Translations under genes and position numbers: made by a program
Assembly (NCBI GenBank): GCA_002340095.1
Contig: DDKS01000006.1
Span: forward strand, 79,304 to 143,303
Length of the DNA: 64,000 nucleotides
DNA from: Betaproteobacteria bacterium UBA2592
GTDB taxonomy: Bacteria > Pseudomonadota > Gammaproteobacteria > Burkholderiales > Rhodocyclaceae
Direction of reading: 5' to 3'
In this document: one piece after another, positions 31,482 through 40,285 of the stretch
How positions within the stretch are numbered: position 1 is the stretch's first letter
Layout of the letters: every line of letters begins with the position of its first letter
Notes under the pieces: model-generated
The model's database searches: none
Told to the model about the DNA's origin: nothing
What the model saw: the letters and a program-made list of their open reading frames with translations, nothing else

Positions 31482-31844
31482 TTACTTGCTGGGATACTCG
31501 ATCAGCAGTTCTTCGTCGCGCAGGACCATCTGGCAGGCCAGGCGCCACTCGCTGTGATTGAGGTCGTCTACGCGCATGGCGTCGATCTGGGCCTGCGTGA
31601 TTTTGCCCAGCTCTTTCAAGACCTTCACCTCCTGATCGGTGAGGGGGGCGCCCATGGGGCCGTGTTTCTGGTCGATGCGGCTGGTCTTGACCAGACAGGT
31701 GCCGCACTCGCCGTTCTCGCAGCCGAAGTCGATGGGAATGTGGTTGTCCCGGGCCAGTTTGAGGACCGTGTCCCGGTGGCTGCCGGCCACGGCGTAAACG
31801 GTCTTGTCCTTGTGCAAGGGACTGCTGAAGGTGATATTGGGCAT
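31482..31844 (-). CDS. 2Fe-2S ferredoxin of the nifB operon (second copy)
   Basis: A 120-residue plant-type ferredoxin. The [2Fe-2S] ligands are in DFGCENGECGTCLV near 40-53 and RLACQ near 101-105. A stretch of about 40 residues (DQKHGPMGAPLTDQEVKVLK) separates the loop from the last Cys. It probably transfers electrons to nitrogenase or to cofactor enzymes. It lies 95 bp after a shorter ferredoxin of the same type. Confidence 0.9.
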   Translation of the reverse strand: MPNITFSSPLHKDKTVYAVAGSHRDTVLKLARDNHIPIDFGCENGECGTCLVKTSRIDQKHGPMGAPLTDQEVKVLKELGKITQAQIDAMRVDDLNHSEWRLACQMVLRDEELLIEYPSK

Positions 31845-31939
31845 GGCTTCTTTCTCCGTGATTGCGGGTTTGAGATCGGGGTCGTCCCCGTTTTTTCTCG
31901 GTTGGGGTTGGGGTATCCGGGGTGCGGCAGCCAGGGGCG

Positions 31940-32227
31940 TCAGGCCGGCTTGACCACCACGTCACCGTCCAGCACCTGAGCCTGGCAGGCCAGGCGGTGG
32001 CCGCGGGGGGCGAACATGTCCTTGAGCACCTGGTCTTCCAGCACCGAAGGCTCAGCCAGGTGTTCGCCGCCGGAGATCACCTGGGTCAGGCAGGTGCCGC
32101 ATTCGCCTTCCCGGCAGCCGTAGGTGATGGCGGCGCCGACCCGCTCCGAGACCTCGATCAGGCGGGTGCCGGCGGGCACGGTGATGGTGACGCCGATGTC
32201 TTCGAATGTGACTTTTGCCTTGGGCAT
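31940..32227 (-). CDS. 2Fe-2S ferredoxin of the nifB operon (first copy)
   Basis: A 95-residue [2Fe-2S] ferredoxin with YGCREGECGTCLT near 36-48 and RLACQAQVLDGDVVV at the end. I chose the ATG at 32227 (GGGAGAG upstream, family start MPKAKVTFEDI); the frame upstream belongs to flavodiiron read-through. It lies 20 bp after the flavodiiron gene, which suggests it may feed that enzyme or nitrogenase. Confidence 0.92.
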   Translation of the reverse strand: MPKAKVTFEDIGVTITVPAGTRLIEVSERVGAAITYGCREGECGTCLTQVISGGEHLAEPSVLEDQVLKDMFAPRGHRLACQAQVLDGDVVVKPA

Positions 32228-32247
32228 GTTGTTCTCTCCCTGGGGTT

Positions 32248-33528
32248 TCAGGTCGCTTCGGCGAACAGCTCGCCGGGCGGGGTGACGAGGTGGCGGGCCA
32301 GCTTGCGGCCCAGTTCCTGGCACTGGGCCAGCTCTTCTTCGGTGGGCACGAGCTTGAGGCGTAAGCCCTCGAAGGGCACGTGCAGGCGCAGGCCCTTCAA
32401 GCGGTCTTCCATCATGGCCACGGCTTCGCCACTCCAGCCGAAGGAGCCGAAGGCCGCGCCCAGCTTGCCGCGCACATGGATGGTGTGCAGCGAGGAGAGC
32501 AGGTCCCAGACCGGCTTGGTGGCGTCGCCGTTGATGGTGGGGCTGCCCACGGCGATGCCGTCGGCGGTTTCGATCAGGTCGATGAAGGGGCTCACGTCGC
32601 CCACTTCCAGGTCATAGAGGGAGACCCGCACGCCTTCCTCTTCCTCGGCCCCGGTGGCGATGGCCTCGGCCATGCGCCGGGTGGCGCCGTAGGCGGAGAT
32701 GTAGAAGATCAGCAGGGTCTTTTCCCCCACCGCCTGGTCGTTCAGACGAGCGGTGGCCAGTTCCCGGTAGCGCTGCACGTAGCGGCGCGGGTTCTGGCGC
32801 AGCACCGGGCCATGGGCCGGGGCGATCAGTTGCAGGTCCAGGGGTTCGAGCTGTTCCAGGCCCGCAAGCACATGCTGGCGGAAGGGCCGCATGATGTGGG
32901 CGTAGTAGTACTCGAAGGAGAAGCCAAAGTCGCCCACCTTGTCGTTGAACAGGCGGTCGTCGCAGAAATGGCAGCCGAACACGTCGCCGGAAAACAGCAG
33001 GCCCAGCTCCGGCACGTAGGTGCACTGGGTGTCGGGCCAGTGCAGGAAGGGGGTCTGGTAGAAGGCCAGGGTGCGGCCACCCAGGTCCAGGCGGCTGCCG
33101 GTCTTGACCAGGGTGAAGGCGGAGGGGGTGACGTCGGTGGATTTCAGGAGGGCCTTGAACATCATCGGCGCCCGGCTGGAAAGATAGACGTGGGCCTGGG
33201 GGGCGCGCTTCATCAGTTCGGGCAGGGCGCCGGAGTGATCGGGCTCCAGGTGGTTGATGACGATGGTGGTGATCTCGTCGTAGCTGCAGACGGATTCCAG
33301 GCGCTGGAAGAATTCCGGCGCGAAGGCTTCCTTGACCGTGTCGATCACGGCCACGCCCTTGTCGCCGCGCACCACGTAGCTGTTGTAGGTGGTGCCGTTG
33401 GCGGTGGACAGGACGATGTCGAAGGAGCGCAGGTCAGGGTCCAGGACCCCGATCCAGTGCACCCTCTCGGCGATTTCCACCGCCTGGCCGGGACGGACCC
33501 TAACGGCAGGTGCCGGGCGGGTGCTCAT
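32248..33528 (-). CDS. Flavodiiron protein (FprA-type)
   Basis: A 426-residue protein with an N-terminal metallo-beta-lactamase-like diiron domain (His93, Glu95, Asp97, His98 in NHLEPDHSG; SGDVFGCHF; APAHGP). A C-terminal flavodoxin domain follows (LLIFYISAYGATRRMAEAIA near 274, GSPTINGDATKPVW). Flavodiiron proteins reduce O2 to water and/or NO to N2O. Inside a nifB operon the likely job is to keep oxygen away from nitrogenase. The ATG at 33528 overlaps the ArsC-like gene by 29 bp. Confidence 0.93.
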   Translation of the reverse strand: MSTRPAPAVRVRPGQAVEIAERVHWIGVLDPDLRSFDIVLSTANGTTYNSYVVRGDKGVAVIDTVKEAFAPEFFQRLESVCSYDEITTIVINHLEPDHSGALPELMKRAPQAHVYLSSRAPMMFKALLKSTDVTPSAFTLVKTGSRLDLGGRTLAFYQTPFLHWPDTQCTYVPELGLLFSGDVFGCHFCDDRLFNDKVGDFGFSFEYYYAHIMRPFRQHVLAGLEQLEPLDLQLIAPAHGPVLRQNPRRYVQRYRELATARLNDQAVGEKTLLIFYISAYGATRRMAEAIATGAEEEEGVRVSLYDLEVGDVSPFIDLIETADGIAVGSPTINGDATKPVWDLLSSLHTIHVRGKLGAAFGSFGWSGEAVAMMEDRLKGLRLHVPFEGLRLKLVPTEEELAQCQELGRKLARHLVTPPGELFAEAT

Positions 33529-33976
33529 GGTCCCCGTCTGCATGGGGGTGGCCTTCGTGGTGGTGGCCACTGCATTGGTGCTGGTTGCCCTGGCAGCCCA
33601 GCTCCTCCTCGCTGGCGTGCTGGCCGGCCAGGCCCACCCAGGCATCCACTGCTTCGAGCACGAAGCCCACATGGCGGACTCCGGCGGATTCCATCAAGGG
33701 GCGGCGGATCAAGATGGGGTGTTCCAGCATCAGGGCGATGGCGCTCTCCGCGTCTATGCTGTCCGGCTCGATCCGGCCGTCCTTGATCATGGGGGCGGAA
33801 CGGTTGAACCAGTGGGGCACGGGCAGGGGGGCCAGGAAGGCCAGCAGGCTTTCCCGGGTCCAGGGTTCGGCGAGCAGGTTCTTCACGTCCAGGGTGTGGC
33901 CGGCGGAGAGAAGCAGGGCCTTCTGCTTGGCGTTGCCGCCGCAGCCGGGTTTTTCGTAAAAGGTGATGTGAGCCAT
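33500..33976 (-). CDS. Nitrogenase-associated ArsC/Spx-like protein with His-rich tail
   Basis: A 158-residue protein. Residues 1-120 have the ArsC/Spx thioredoxin-like pattern (ITFYEKPGCGGNAKQKALL; RSAPMIKDGRI; ILIRRPLME), as in the nitrogenase-associated protein beside nifB. A single Cys (11) replaces a CXXC. The last 25 residues are very His-rich (HHHEGHPHADGDHEHPPG), suited to bind Ni, Zn, Cu or Fe. This tail looks like an added metal store or sensor. It lies 13 bp after the ferredoxin gene. Confidence 0.88.
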   Translation of the reverse strand: MAHITFYEKPGCGGNAKQKALLLSAGHTLDVKNLLAEPWTRESLLAFLAPLPVPHWFNRSAPMIKDGRIEPDSIDAESAIALMLEHPILIRRPLMESAGVRHVGFVLEAVDAWVGLAGQHASEEELGCQGNQHQCSGHHHEGHPHADGDHEHPPGTCR

Positions 33977-33989
33977 GGTGCTCCCGGAT

Positions 33990-34277
33990 TCAGGCGGGTT
34001 GGCCCTGGGCGGCGGCCTCGAGGATTTCCTGGAGTTTCTCCACGGGAATTCCGGTCAGGCTGCCCAGGGGATTCAAGGGGGTGCCCAGTTCGTCGACGAT
34101 GGCGCATTCGATGGGGCAGATGGCGGCGCACTGGGGCTCGGGGAATTCCGCGAGGCACTCGGTGCACTTGTCGCTGTCAATGGCAAATACCGGGTCCGAT
34201 GCGTAGATGGCGGTGTTGGGACACACATCCACGCAGGCCCAGCAATTGACGCAGGCTTCGGTGATGGAAAGGGCCAT
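33990..34277 (-). CDS. 4Fe-4S ferredoxin following nifB
   Basis: A 95-residue ferredoxin with CVNCWACVDVCP near 9-20 and the long motif CTECLAEFPEPQCAAICP near 38-55, followed by a 40-residue helical tail. This type regularly follows nifB and probably reduces the NifB clusters. The ATG at 34277 is 19 bp after the nifB stop, with GGGAGAACC upstream. Confidence 0.93.
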   Translation of the reverse strand: MALSITEACVNCWACVDVCPNTAIYASDPVFAIDSDKCTECLAEFPEPQCAAICPIECAIVDELGTPLNPLGSLTGIPVEKLQEILEAAAQGQPA

Positions 34278-34296
34278 GTGGGTTCTCCCGTAGCGT

Positions 34297-35817
34297 TCAG
34301 GCGCGTTTCTGGCCGGAGGCGGGCGTGGCCAGCTGGCCGGCCGCGTGCATTTCCCGATACACGGCCAGCACGGCTGCCTCGATGGGCTCCATGGCGTGCT
34401 CGCCATTGGGCTGGATGCCGGCGGCTTCGAGCCGGCCCCAGGGTTCGAAGCCGATCTTGGCGCACAGCACCACTTCGCAGCCGGCCAGGGCGGCGAGGGT
34501 GCGGTCCAGGATCGAATCGGCAGAAACCCCGTCCTCTCCTGCGTCGCCGCAACTGTCGCCACCGACGCAGTAAAGCTCGGTCTTTCTGTGGCCGACGAAA
34601 CGTACGCCGGCGGGGCTGGCTTCATACACCAGGAATTCCCGGGCGTGGCCGAAGTGCTGGTTCACCAGCCCCTGGCCGGCGCTGGCCACGGCCATCAGCA
34701 CCGGACGGGTGCCGTGCGGGATGGGAGTGGGCAGGTCATCGGCCTTGACAGGAGCGGCGGAGCGGGCCCGCTTGGCTTCGAGCTGGCCGATGATGGCGTC
34801 GTGCACTTCCTTCCTGCGGGCCATGGCGGAGTCGTAGTCGATTTCCATGGCGTCGAGCTTGTCGAGAGCGAATTCGGCGCCCCGGTCCTCACCCAAGAGG
34901 CCCACGGCGTCGGCGCGGCACTGGCGGCAGTGGCGCATCATCGCCATGTCACCGGCACACTCGTCCTGGAGCGCCTGCAGTTCCTCGGCGCTGGGGCTGC
35001 GCTGGCCCATGAGGCCGTAGTAGGTGCCGTGCTCGGCCTCGGCGATCAGGGGCATCACGTTGTGCAGGAAGGCGCCCTTGGCCTTCACCACCTTGGAGAC
35101 TTCCTTCAGGTGCTCGTCGTTCACCCCGGGGATCATCACCGAGTTCACCTTCACCAGGATGCCCCGGGCGGTGAGCATTTCCAGGCCCTTCTGCTGCTGC
35201 TCGATGAGGATGGCCGCGGCCTCCTCGCCGCGGATGCGGCGGTTTTCCCAGTAGATCCAGGGATAGATCCGGGCGCCGATCTTGGGATCGAGGCAGTTGA
35301 TGGTGATGGTGACGTGGTCGATGTTGTGCCGGGCGATCTCATCCACGTACCTGGGCAGGTTGAGCCCGTTGGTGGAGACGCACAGCTTGATGTCCGGCGC
35401 CTTTTCGGAGAGCTGGCGGAAGGTTTCGAAGGTGCGTTCCGGGTTGGCCAGGGGGTCTCCGGGGCCGGCGATGCCGAGCACGGTCATCTGGGGGATGGTG
35501 GCGGCCACGGCCAGCACCTTCTTGATGGCCTGGTCCGGGGTGAGTAACTCGGATACCACCCCGGGGCGGGATTCGTTGGCGCAGTCGTACTTGCGGTTGC
35601 AGTAGTTGCACTGGATGTTGCAGGCCGGGGCCACGGCCACGTGCATCCGGGCGAAGTAGTGGTGCGCTTCTTCCGAATAGCAGGGATGGTCCTGCACCTT
35701 GGCGCGGATATGGTCGGGCAGGTGGGCGAGGGCATCCGGCGCCGTGCCGCAGCCGGCGGAAGAGCAGCCACCGCCGGAAGCGGCGGGGGCCGTATTGCTG
35801 ATCACGGGCAGGTCCAC
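34297..35817 (-). CDS. nifB: NifB, radical-SAM FeMo-co core synthase
   Basis: A 506-residue enzyme that makes NifB-co, the [8Fe-9S-C] core of FeMo-co. The radical-SAM cluster site is CNIQCNYC (Cys66, Cys70, Cys73). GIAGPGDPLANPE is near 116. A C-terminal NifX-like domain (about 370-480; VASAGQGLVNQHFGHAREFL) is the form found in most Proteobacteria. It heads nifB-fdx-ArsC-like-flavodiiron-fdx-fdx-nifQ-draG and has its own NifA/sigma-54 promoter. Confidence 0.98.
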   Translation of the reverse strand: MDLPVISNTAPAASGGGCSSAGCGTAPDALAHLPDHIRAKVQDHPCYSEEAHHYFARMHVAVAPACNIQCNYCNRKYDCANESRPGVVSELLTPDQAIKKVLAVAATIPQMTVLGIAGPGDPLANPERTFETFRQLSEKAPDIKLCVSTNGLNLPRYVDEIARHNIDHVTITINCLDPKIGARIYPWIYWENRRIRGEEAAAILIEQQQKGLEMLTARGILVKVNSVMIPGVNDEHLKEVSKVVKAKGAFLHNVMPLIAEAEHGTYYGLMGQRSPSAEELQALQDECAGDMAMMRHCRQCRADAVGLLGEDRGAEFALDKLDAMEIDYDSAMARRKEVHDAIIGQLEAKRARSAAPVKADDLPTPIPHGTRPVLMAVASAGQGLVNQHFGHAREFLVYEASPAGVRFVGHRKTELYCVGGDSCGDAGEDGVSADSILDRTLAALAGCEVVLCAKIGFEPWGRLEAAGIQPNGEHAMEPIEAAVLAVYREMHAAGQLATPASGQKRA

Positions 35818-35852
35818 GATGGAGGCTCCTTGAAAGTCGTCGCGGAGCCAGC

Positions 35853-35868
35853 AGCAATCGCTGTGCCA
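35853..35868 (-). promoter_or_regulatory. Sigma-54 promoter of nifB
   Basis: TGGCACAGCGATTGCT on the minus strand is a near-perfect -24/-12 element 35 bp before the nifB ATG. Confidence 0.9.
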
Positions 35869-35941
35869 GAGATTTTAGTATTTCAAAAACAATGGGTTGT
35901 TGTTTTTCGAGCGGCGGGCAGCCGCCCCTTGTGGGGTGGCT

Positions 35942-35957
35942 TGTCGGGAAGGCGACA
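35942..35957. promoter_or_regulatory. NifA upstream activator site for nifB
   Basis: TGTCGGGAAGGCGACA fits TGT-N10-ACA within TTGTCG-N6-CGACAA, 73 bp from the -24 element and just after the NYN gene's stop codon. Confidence 0.8.
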
Positions 35958-35963
35958 AGGGAT

Positions 35964-37229
35964 TCACTCCTGTTCGGACTGGGGGGCGGCCTTCTTGCTC
36001 CGGCTCCGGGGCGCGACCGGTTTCCTGGGGGATTTCTTCGCCTTTCTGGGCTTTTCGGCGGCGGCTTCAGGGTTGTCGGCGCTCGTGACGGGGAGGGTTT
36101 CAGCCGTCGTTTCCACCGGGGCGGGGGCCGGACTTTCCTGGGGAGGCGGGGCGAGGCTGTCGGGGACTGTCTCTGGCGCGGCCGCTTCCTGCTTGCGGCT
36201 GCCCTGGGCGTCGCTCTTGCTCCGGTTCCCCTCGCCACGGCTGCGGCCCCGGGGCTTGCGGGCCGGTTCGGCGGGCTGGGCTTCGCTGGAAGCATCTGCT
36301 GCAGCCTCGGCCACGGCTTCAGGAGCGCTGGCCGGGGCGGCCTCGGGGGCAGCCGGGGTTTCCTGGATGACAACGGGCTCGGGGCTGGCGGCTTCCGGTG
36401 CGGGTTGGGCGGCGGTGTGCATGTTGCGGAACACGTAGGCGCCGGATTTCTCGTCCCGGCCGAAGGACAGCAGGCCCCGGTTCTGGGCTTCTTCGAGCAG
36501 ATTGCCGAAGGCCTTGAAGCCGTAGTAGGACTCGTTGAAGCCCGGGTTGCGGCGCTTGATGGCTTCCTTCAGCACCGAGGCCCAGAGCTTTTCCGTGTCG
36601 CTCCTTTCGGCCATCAGGTCCTCGAAGGTGGCCATGGCCAGTTCGATCCCCTTGCTGCGCAGTTCCTCCTTGCGTTTTTTGTCGTCCTCGCTCCGCTTGT
36701 TGCCGGCTTCCCGGGCGGCGTCCTTGCGGGCGGCGGCGCGTTTGGCCTCCCGGTCCCGCACCAGGTCGTCGTAGAAGATGAACTCGTCGCAATTGGCGAT
36801 CAGGAGGTCGGAAGTGGATTGCTTCACCCCGACGCCGATCACCTGTTTGGCGTTTTCCCGCAGCTTGGATACCAGGGGGGAGAAGTCGGAGTCGCCGGAA
36901 ATGATCACGAAGGTGTCCACGTGGGCCTTGGTGTAGCAGAGGTCCAGGGCGTCCACCACCAGGCGGATGTCGGCGGAGTTCTTGCCGGACTGGCGCACAT
37001 GGGGAATCTCGATCAGCTCGAAATTGGCCTCGTGCATGGCGGCCTTGAAGCCCTTGTAGCGGTCCCAGTCGCAATAGGCCTTCTTCACCACGATGGAGCC
37101 CTTGACCAGCAGGCGCTCCAGCACCGGCTTGATGTCGAATTTCTCGTACTGGGCGTCGCGCACGCCCAGGGCGATGTTCTCGAAGTCGCAGAAGAGGGCC
37201 ATGCTGATGCTGTCGGGGGTGCTTGCCAT
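35964..37229 (-). CDS. NYN-domain protein with OST-HTH/LOTUS-like region
   Basis: A 421-residue protein. The NYN (PIN-like) nuclease domain fills about 8-155 with acidic residues in ALFCDFENIALG, NSADIRLVVDALDLC and VIISGDSDFSPL, as expected for metal-dependent RNA cleavage. A charged helical segment (about 155-195) leads to an OST-HTH/LOTUS-like domain (about 200-275; YYGFKAFGNLLEEAQNRGLL). A low-complexity Ala/Pro/Lys tail follows (about 285-421). Probably an RNase acting on RNA quality control; no specific target is known. Its 3' end abuts the nifB control region but it looks unrelated to nif. Confidence 0.88.
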   Translation of the reverse strand: MASTPDSISMALFCDFENIALGVRDAQYEKFDIKPVLERLLVKGSIVVKKAYCDWDRYKGFKAAMHEANFELIEIPHVRQSGKNSADIRLVVDALDLCYTKAHVDTFVIISGDSDFSPLVSKLRENAKQVIGVGVKQSTSDLLIANCDEFIFYDDLVRDREAKRAAARKDAAREAGNKRSEDDKKRKEELRSKGIELAMATFEDLMAERSDTEKLWASVLKEAIKRRNPGFNESYYGFKAFGNLLEEAQNRGLLSFGRDEKSGAYVFRNMHTAAQPAPEAASPEPVVIQETPAAPEAAPASAPEAVAEAAADASSEAQPAEPARKPRGRSRGEGNRSKSDAQGSRKQEAAAPETVPDSLAPPPQESPAPAPVETTAETLPVTSADNPEAAAEKPRKAKKSPRKPVAPRSRSKKAAPQSEQE

Positions 37230-37346
37230 GGAAAATACTCGGATGAAGGGGAGGGCCGGCAGTTTACCCTACTCGGCCGGGGCTTCCGTTGGCACCGCAG
37301 TGCCCGGGCCGGGTAAACTTGGCTCTTTCGTCCTGGCGCGTCCTTC

Positions 37347-38669
<1,323 letters not shown>

Positions 38670-38689
38670 CTTCCCCATCAGGAGCTTCC

Positions 38690-39016
38690 ATGTCCGAACC
38701 CATCGCCTACGCCCCCACCCAGCCCTCCCGGGAAGAGATCGACGCCCTGGCCGGGCTGACCCTGCTGGAATTCGGCGCCCCCTGGTGCCCCCACTGCCAG
38801 GCGGCCCAGGCGCCCCTGGCGGCCGCCCTGGCGGGCCGGGCCGACATCCGCCTGCTCAAGTTCGAGGATGGTCCGGGCCGCCCCCTGGGGCGCTCCTTCC
38901 GGGTCAAGCTCTGGCCCACCCTGATTCTTCTGAAGGACGGCCAGGAACTGGCCCGCCGGGTGCGCCCCACCCGGGTCGAGGAAATGGCCGAGCTGCTGGC
39001 AGCGGCCCGGGGCTGA
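38690..39016 (+). CDS. Thioredoxin-like protein
   Basis: A 108-residue thioredoxin-fold protein with the active site APWCPHCQ (CPHC instead of the usual CGPC) near 35-42, and the cis-Pro region KLWPTLILLKDGQEL near 75. No signal peptide, so cytoplasmic. It lies 20 bp after rhlE and 18 bp before sbcD, probably one transcript. The CPHC site, as in DsbA, suggests a more oxidising potential than thioredoxin. Confidence 0.9.
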   Translation: MSEPIAYAPTQPSREEIDALAGLTLLEFGAPWCPHCQAAQAPLAAALAGRADIRLLKFEDGPGRPLGRSFRVKLWPTLILLKDGQELARRVRPTRVEEMAELLAAARG

Positions 39017-39034
39017 TTTCCGCTGCGATTTTCC

Positions 39035-40285
39035 ATGCGCCTCCTGCACACCTCCGACTGGCACCTGGGCCAGCATTTCATGGGCAAGACCCGTCAGGCC
39101 GAGCATCAGGCCCTGATCGGCTGGCTGCTGGAGCAGGTGGAGGCTAAGCAGGTGGATGCGGTGCTGATCGCCGGGGACCTGTTCGATACCGGCACCCCGC
39201 CCAGCTATGCCCGGGAGCTCTACAACCAGCTGGTGGTGAGCCTGCACGCCCTTCGGGTGCCCCTGCTCCTTTTGGCCGGCAACCACGATTCCGTCGCCAC
39301 CCTGAACGAAAGCCGGGAACTCCTCGCCCGGCTGGGGGCCACGGTCATCAGCGCGGTGGGTCCCGACCCAGACAGCCAGTGCATCATGCTTCCCGGACGG
39401 GACGGGCAGCCGGGCTGCCTGGTGGGGGCGGTGCCCTTCATCCGCCCCCGGGACCTGCTCCAGAGCCAGGCCGGGCAGAGCGGCGAAGACAAGCAGCGTT
39501 CCCTCCAGAACGCCATCGAGGCCCATTACGCCGCCGTCCACGCCGCCCTGGTGGAACGTCAGCAGGCCCTGGAAAGCAGCCTGGGCCGGCGCCTGCCCCT
39601 GGTGCTGACCGGCCACCTGACCACCGTGGGGGCCAGCGCCAGTGAATCGGTGCGGGAGATCTACGTGGGCAGCCTGGAGGCTTTTCCCACCCGCGCCTTT
39701 CCGCCGGCCGACTACATCGCCCTGGGGCACATCCATCGCCCCCAGAAGGTGGGCGGGCTGGAACACATCCGCTACAGCGGTTCGCCCCTGCCCCTCAGTT
39801 TCGACGAGGCCGGCCAGCAGAAGGAAATGCTGCTGGTGGACCTGGAGGCCGGCGGCCTGACGGCGGTGACGCCCCTGCCCGTGCCCCGCTTCCAGGGGCT
39901 CGCGGCGATCCGGGGCAGCCTGGACAGCCTCTCCGGGCCCATCGGCGGCGCCGCCGCCCTGGGTTCGCCGGAGCGCCCCACCTGGCTGGAGGTGACGGTA
40001 AGCGGCGACGACTGGCTGGCCGATCTGGCGGTCCGGCTGGAAAAACTCACCGCCGGCTGGCCGGTGGAAATCCTGCGCATCCGCCGGGCCCGGGCTAACG
40101 AGGCCGCCCGGCTCGCCGCCAGCCCGGGAGAGACCCTGGACGAACTGAGCCCGGAGGAGGTCTTCGCCCGCCGTCTGGCCCTGGAAGACCTGGACGAGCC
40201 CCAGCGCGAGGCGCTGACCGGGCTGTACCGGCGCCTGCTTGCGGACATGGAAGCCGGCATCGAGGCGGGCGGGGAGCATCCGTGA
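39035..40285 (+). CDS. sbcD: SbcD, Mre11-type nuclease subunit
   Basis: A 416-residue metallophosphoesterase nuclease. The five phosphoesterase motifs are visible: HTSDWHLGQ (7-15), AGDLFDTG, LAGNHDS near 83-89, TGHLTT and GHIHRP. With SbcC it opens and trims hairpins and DNA ends. Its last 4 bp overlap the sbcC start (GTGA). Confidence 0.96.
   Translation: MRLLHTSDWHLGQHFMGKTRQAEHQALIGWLLEQVEAKQVDAVLIAGDLFDTGTPPSYARELYNQLVVSLHALRVPLLLLAGNHDSVATLNESRELLARLGATVISAVGPDPDSQCIMLPGRDGQPGCLVGAVPFIRPRDLLQSQAGQSGEDKQRSLQNAIEAHYAAVHAALVERQQALESSLGRRLPLVLTGHLTTVGASASESVREIYVGSLEAFPTRAFPPADYIALGHIHRPQKVGGLEHIRYSGSPLPLSFDEAGQQKEMLLVDLEAGGLTAVTPLPVPRFQGLAAIRGSLDSLSGPIGGAAALGSPERPTWLEVTVSGDDWLADLAVRLEKLTAGWPVEILRIRRARANEAARLAASPGETLDELSPEEVFARRLALEDLDEPQREALTGLYRRLLADMEAGIEAGGEHP

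Noticed and set aside
31877..31896. A plus-strand hairpin CGGGG-TCGT-CCCCG followed by six T
   Set aside because: It looks like a rightward terminator, but no rightward gene precedes it; the genes here run left. It is probably chance, or a leftover.
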